Below are positions 1 to 5,103 of a DNA stretch of 5,103 nt, one piece after another (the stretch's first letter is position 1; every line of letters begins with the position of its first letter). This DNA is from Chloroflexota bacterium (GTDB lineage Bacteria; Chloroflexota; Ktedonobacteria; Ktedonobacterales; Ktedonobacteraceae). Under the pieces are notes generated by a model. It was not told where the DNA came from. It did not search any database and saw nothing but the letters and a program-made list of their open reading frames with translations. The position numbers and the translations under genes are program-made. The stretch covers positions 1 to 5,103 of the forward strand of contig JAJZEJ010000564.1 of NCBI GenBank assembly GCA_021828635.1, given 5' to 3'.

Positions 1-46
1 GGAGATTCTTGAAGGTAGGCATATCACTGTATATACGATAGATCAC
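1..46 (-). CDS. ABC-3C system ABC ATPase (DUF2326-like), 5' fragment cut by window edge
   Basis: Only the first 15 codons are inside the window. Reading from the GTG at 46-44 gives M-I-Y-R-I-Y-S-D-M-P-T-F-K-N-L. I recognise this as the opening beta-strand of the SMC/RecN-like ABC ATPases of DUF2326 type, which begin with an I-Y-S-x-x-P-S/T-F-K pattern just before the Walker A strand. Two things support the start: a perfect GGAGG on the minus strand at 59-55, eight bases upstream, and a GTGA overlap with the stop codon of the middle component (TGA at 45-43). In ABC-three-component systems this ATPase is the large last gene and is thought to sense or load on nucleic acid and control the effector. 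The Walker motifs, coiled coil and C-terminal domain lie outside the window, so the family call rests on a short N-terminus plus gene order. Confidence 0.6.
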   Translation of the reverse strand, partial: MIYRIYSDMPTFKNL

Positions 47-288
47 TGGTTTGTCCTCCGTATTCTACCGTGATCCATTTCTAAAGCACCTAACATATAA
101 AGGAGATCCAATGTCAACACGAACCAGTCATAATTTACTATCCGTGTTGACGAACGTTCATTCGTCACACGCCTCAGTTCATCCCAGAGGCGTGATATTG
201 TCTTTGGCTCAGTGAGAAGCCCAAGTATTTCTGCGCCGATTGTAAGCATAGCACGTTCAATGCCAAGCCGTTTAGTAGGAAGAATCAT
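43..288 (-). CDS. ABC-three-component system middle component, MC6-like small protein
   Basis: An 81-residue protein starting MILPTKRLGIERAML. It matches my memory of ABC-3C middle component 6: an MILPTK start, a conserved GAEIL/LL helix (residues 18-25), an I-S-R-L-W-D-E-L-R segment (31-39) and a Y-D-W-F-V-L-x-L-D-L-L-Y-x-L-G-A-L-E core (53-70), ending in a short basic tail. The layout suggests a small winged-helix-like fold (inference). Middle components are thought to bridge the ABC ATPase and the effector. An upstream in-frame ATG at 327 would add 13 residues. I prefer 288 because it forms an ATGA overlap with the effector stop codon, has AGAGG at 300-296 seven bases upstream, and gives the usual family N-terminus. 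The 3' end overlaps the ATPase start (GTGA), so all three genes are probably translationally coupled. The MC6 subfamily number is from memory. Confidence 0.72.
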   Translation of the reverse strand: MILPTKRLGIERAMLTIGAEILGLLTEPKTISRLWDELRRVTNERSSTRIVNYDWFVLTLDLLYMLGALEMDHGRIRRTNQ

Positions 289-1196
289 AGCAATACCTCT
301 ACCGGGGGCCGCTCGAAAATCTCGCATTGTTCAAAGAGGTACGCGAGTACCGCAAGAACAGATGCCTGATCCGTTGGAGTTTCTTGATTAGATCCCCCAG
401 TGAACTCTTGTAGCTCACGAAATATGAGATCGGAATCCATCTCTAGATGCCTATATCTGTTATACTCTTTTTTGAAAGCCGTAGCAATCTCATCTCCATA
501 GAGAGGATTATAATGATCGGTAAAGAAATTTCCCACTAGATCAGCCTTCTGCATACCTGCAATAAGTAAAACGCGCACCCCTTCAGACAAACGATTGAAT
601 TTCAATTTTTCAGGTGGGACAGGCCGAAAATCCTGTGATAAAGATGGTTCAGCCTTTGCTATATGGCTCAAAACCTCTTTAACATTTTCATACCTCACAT
701 CAAACATATCTTTATTTGAGGGAGCCGAACCTAGAAGTGAAGCTAGGTCAACTTCATTTAATGAGAATACATTCATTCGTAACTCCTCAAATCCCCACCA
801 TTTCACCGTCACATGTTCATGACAGTTGCCTAACTCTAAAAGTCCTGCTGTGATATCTGGGCCAAGACCTTTCCTGGAGTTATGAACAAATACCCATTTA
901 TCAAAGTATTTCTGCCAATAAGGTAGCGCCCCGTAGAAGTCCGTATGAATTTTAGTGATTGCTTCGGAAGCACTCATCTCATTAGGAGCGTAGACTTGAA
1001 ATAATGTTCTCTTCGAACGTAAATAGCCATCATTCTTTCTATCTCCAACATTTCCCCAGGGACAGACACGCAGAAAATCACTCGGATGGCACTTCTCCAT
1101 TATTTCAGAGAAAAAATCTTGAAACTCATTTCCCCCTTTCTCATAGAAAGCAACTTTAAATTCTAGCTCATAAAAGGAGTGCTTTAACTTATCCAT
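285..1196 (-). CDS. ABC-three-component system effector/CTD protein with possible nuclease-like N-terminal domain
   Basis: A soluble 303-residue protein with no signal peptide or membrane segment. Residues 1-140 show G-N-E-F-Q-D-F-F (22-29), then G-D-R-K-N-D-G-Y (51-58) and F-Q-V-Y-A-P (66-71). The spacing E24...D56...Q67-x-Y69 resembles a restriction-endonuclease PD-(D/E)xK core, but Tyr stands where the catalytic Lys is expected, so activity is uncertain. W-V-F-V-H-N-S-R-K-G-L at 101-111 looks like a further core strand and loop. Residues 200-268 (V-L-L-I-A-G-M-Q-K-A-D-L-V, G-D-E-I-A-x-x-F-K-K-E-Y, D-L-I-F-R-E-L) resemble an ABC-3C C-terminal domain, most like CTD10 from memory. This domain should tether the effector to the middle component and ATPase. 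The ATG at 1196 has AGGA at 1207-1204, seven bases upstream. It is the first gene of the operon and overlaps the next by ATGA. The gene is AT-rich compared with gyrB. Confidence 0.68.
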   Translation of the reverse strand: MDKLKHSFYELEFKVAFYEKGGNEFQDFFSEIMEKCHPSDFLRVCPWGNVGDRKNDGYLRSKRTLFQVYAPNEMSASEAITKIHTDFYGALPYWQKYFDKWVFVHNSRKGLGPDITAGLLELGNCHEHVTVKWWGFEELRMNVFSLNEVDLASLLGSAPSNKDMFDVRYENVKEVLSHIAKAEPSLSQDFRPVPPEKLKFNRLSEGVRVLLIAGMQKADLVGNFFTDHYNPLYGDEIATAFKKEYNRYRHLEMDSDLIFRELQEFTGGSNQETPTDQASVLAVLAYLFEQCEIFERPPVEVLL

Positions 1197-1266
1197 ACAT
1201 CATTCCTACGACGAGCGTAACACCAGAGATACCTATTCATAAGTATTACGCAATTACAATTACTAT

Positions 1267-1286
1267 TGTAGAACATAAGCTCTACA
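1267..1286. repeat. 6-bp inverted repeat over the candidate operon -10 box
   Basis: TGTAGA (1267-1272) and TCTACA (1281-1286) form perfect 6-bp arms around an 8-base centre. The element covers the proposed -10 box of the ABC-3C operon, so it could be an operator. Short arms in AT-rich DNA also occur by chance. ATTGTCCA occurs twice nearby as a direct repeat (1286-1293 and 1347-1354). Confidence 0.3.
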
Positions 1287-1300
1287 TTGTCCAGTATCAA
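1272..1300 (-). promoter_or_regulatory. Candidate promoter of the ABC-3C operon
   Basis: On the minus strand TTGATA (1300-1295, 5 of 6 to the sigma-70 -35 consensus) lies 17 bases before TATGTT (1277-1272, 4 of 6 to the -10). This would give a leader of about 70 bases before the effector ATG at 1196. An alternative is a perfect TATAAT at 1322-1317 with TTTACA at 1347-1342, but that spacer is 19 bases. The region is AT-rich, so chance matches are likely and neither is certain. Confidence 0.35.
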
Positions 1301-1403
1301 GAGACTAGATTGTAATATTATAACACTGCTATAATAAAACTTGTAAATTGTCCAATAGTTCTACTAAAGCAAAGTTTGTTTATGATTGATGAAGATTAGA
1401 ATA

Positions 1404-1456
1404 TTCAAAAACAAATTGGCCTGCTACCATAAAGGTTGAGCAGGCCGAACATTTGT
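1404..1456 (-). terminator. Rho-independent terminator of gyrB
   Basis: GGCCTGCT (1418-1425) pairs perfectly with AGCAGGCC (1439-1446). Inner ACC/GGT pairs (1426-1428 with 1434-1436) close an ATAAA loop, and outer ACAAAT/ATTTGT (1411-1416 with 1451-1456) extends the stem. On the minus strand the GC stem is followed by AATTTGTTTTTG, a T-rich release tract. It starts 25 bases after the gyrB stop, so gyrB transcription should end here and the ABC-3C operon downstream needs its own promoter. Confidence 0.85.
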
Positions 1457-1480
1457 GAGAATTTACATTGGTCTCTATCT

Positions 1481-4984
<3,504 letters not shown>

Positions 4985-4990
4985 CTACAG

Positions 4991-5008
4991 AGGCATTATG
5001 CAATGCCT
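4991..5008. repeat. Perfect 7-bp hairpin upstream of gyrB
   Basis: AGGCATT (4991-4997) and AATGCCT (5002-5008) form a perfect stem with a 4-base ATGC loop. It lies nine bases beyond the 26-bp inverted repeat. There is no T-run on either strand, so a classic terminator is unlikely. It may be an additional operator or belong to the leader of a divergent transcript. Confidence 0.5.
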
Positions 5009-5065
5009 TCTGCCGACCACACAGAGTTGAAACCACAGGGCGTGTGTGTGGCACTTTTACATCAC

Positions 5066-5103
5066 AAGGAGGTGTGTGCTGGCTGAGGACTATGCTACAC
5101 CTG
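5066..5103 (+). promoter_or_regulatory. Shine-Dalgarno-like site, possible start of a divergent gene cut by the window edge
   Basis: The plus strand has AAGGAGG at 5066-5072, a strong ribosome-binding match. In the frame starting at GTG 5076 or CTG 5079 the sequence stays open to the window end, reading L-A-E-D-Y-A-T-P. GTG 5076 is only three bases from the site and CTG is a rare start. A different frame from GTG 5074 is also open. I do not recognise the product and the fragment is too short to call as a gene. Confidence 0.22.

Noticed and set aside
289..327. Longer start of the middle component at ATG 327
   Set aside because: The family normally starts at MILPTK, and ATG 288 has both a Shine-Dalgarno site and an ATGA overlap with the upstream gene.
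4991..5008. Rho-independent terminator of an upstream gene
   Set aside because: The stem is only 7 bp with moderate GC and neither strand has a following T-run.
5017..5051. CCACACA/TGTGTGG inverted repeat
   Set aside because: The arms are low-complexity CA/TG runs, so pairing is expected by chance.

Overview
The window carries two transcription units, both on the minus strand. GyrB has the short bacterial architecture, about 675 residues after splicing, with a Gly/Asn-rich N-terminal tail and a C-terminus of the type seen in Chloroflexota. My best guess is a Chloroflexota bacterium, perhaps class Ktedonobacteria. This rests on recognition of the protein sequence, not on a search.

Right part (1481-4810, minus): a gyrB gene for DNA gyrase subunit B, interrupted by a complete 434-residue in-frame intein (2102-3403). 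The intein sits directly after the EGDSAGG motif of the TOPRIM catalytic domain. It has splicing blocks at both ends, an HNH homing-endonuclease domain and about eight short tandem repeats rich in Trp, Arg and Gln, which are likely DNA-binding. Downstream of gyrB (1404-1456) lies a strong hairpin followed by a T-rich run on the minus strand, a convincing rho-independent terminator. Upstream (4811-5103) are a candidate promoter, a 26-bp near-perfect inverted repeat touching its -35 box, and a small perfect hairpin. At the right edge is a Shine-Dalgarno-like AAGGAGG on the plus strand that may belong to a divergent gene running off the window.

Left part (1-1196, minus): a tightly coupled operon that I read as an ABC-three-component (ABC-3C) conflict/defence system. 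The order is a 303-residue effector/CTD protein (285-1196), an 81-residue middle component resembling MC6 (43-288), and the first 15 codons of an ABC ATPase resembling the DUF2326 family (1-46), cut by the window edge. The junctions are ATGA and GTGA four-base overlaps, each with a Shine-Dalgarno sequence, which argues for stoichiometric co-translation. In this class the ATPase and middle component are thought to sense a nucleoprotein or invader signal and license the effector. The effector N-terminus here looks like a divergent restriction-endonuclease fold.

The 207 bases between the effector start and the gyrB terminator (1197-1403) are AT-rich and hold only a candidate promoter with an inverted repeat over its -10 box. 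Base composition differs sharply. Sampled 60-base stretches of gyrB extein DNA are about 65-70% GC, the intein about 33-50% and the ABC-3C genes about 30-37%. This suggests that both the intein and the defence operon were acquired separately from the gyrB host gene. No tRNA, rRNA, CRISPR array or insertion sequence is visible.
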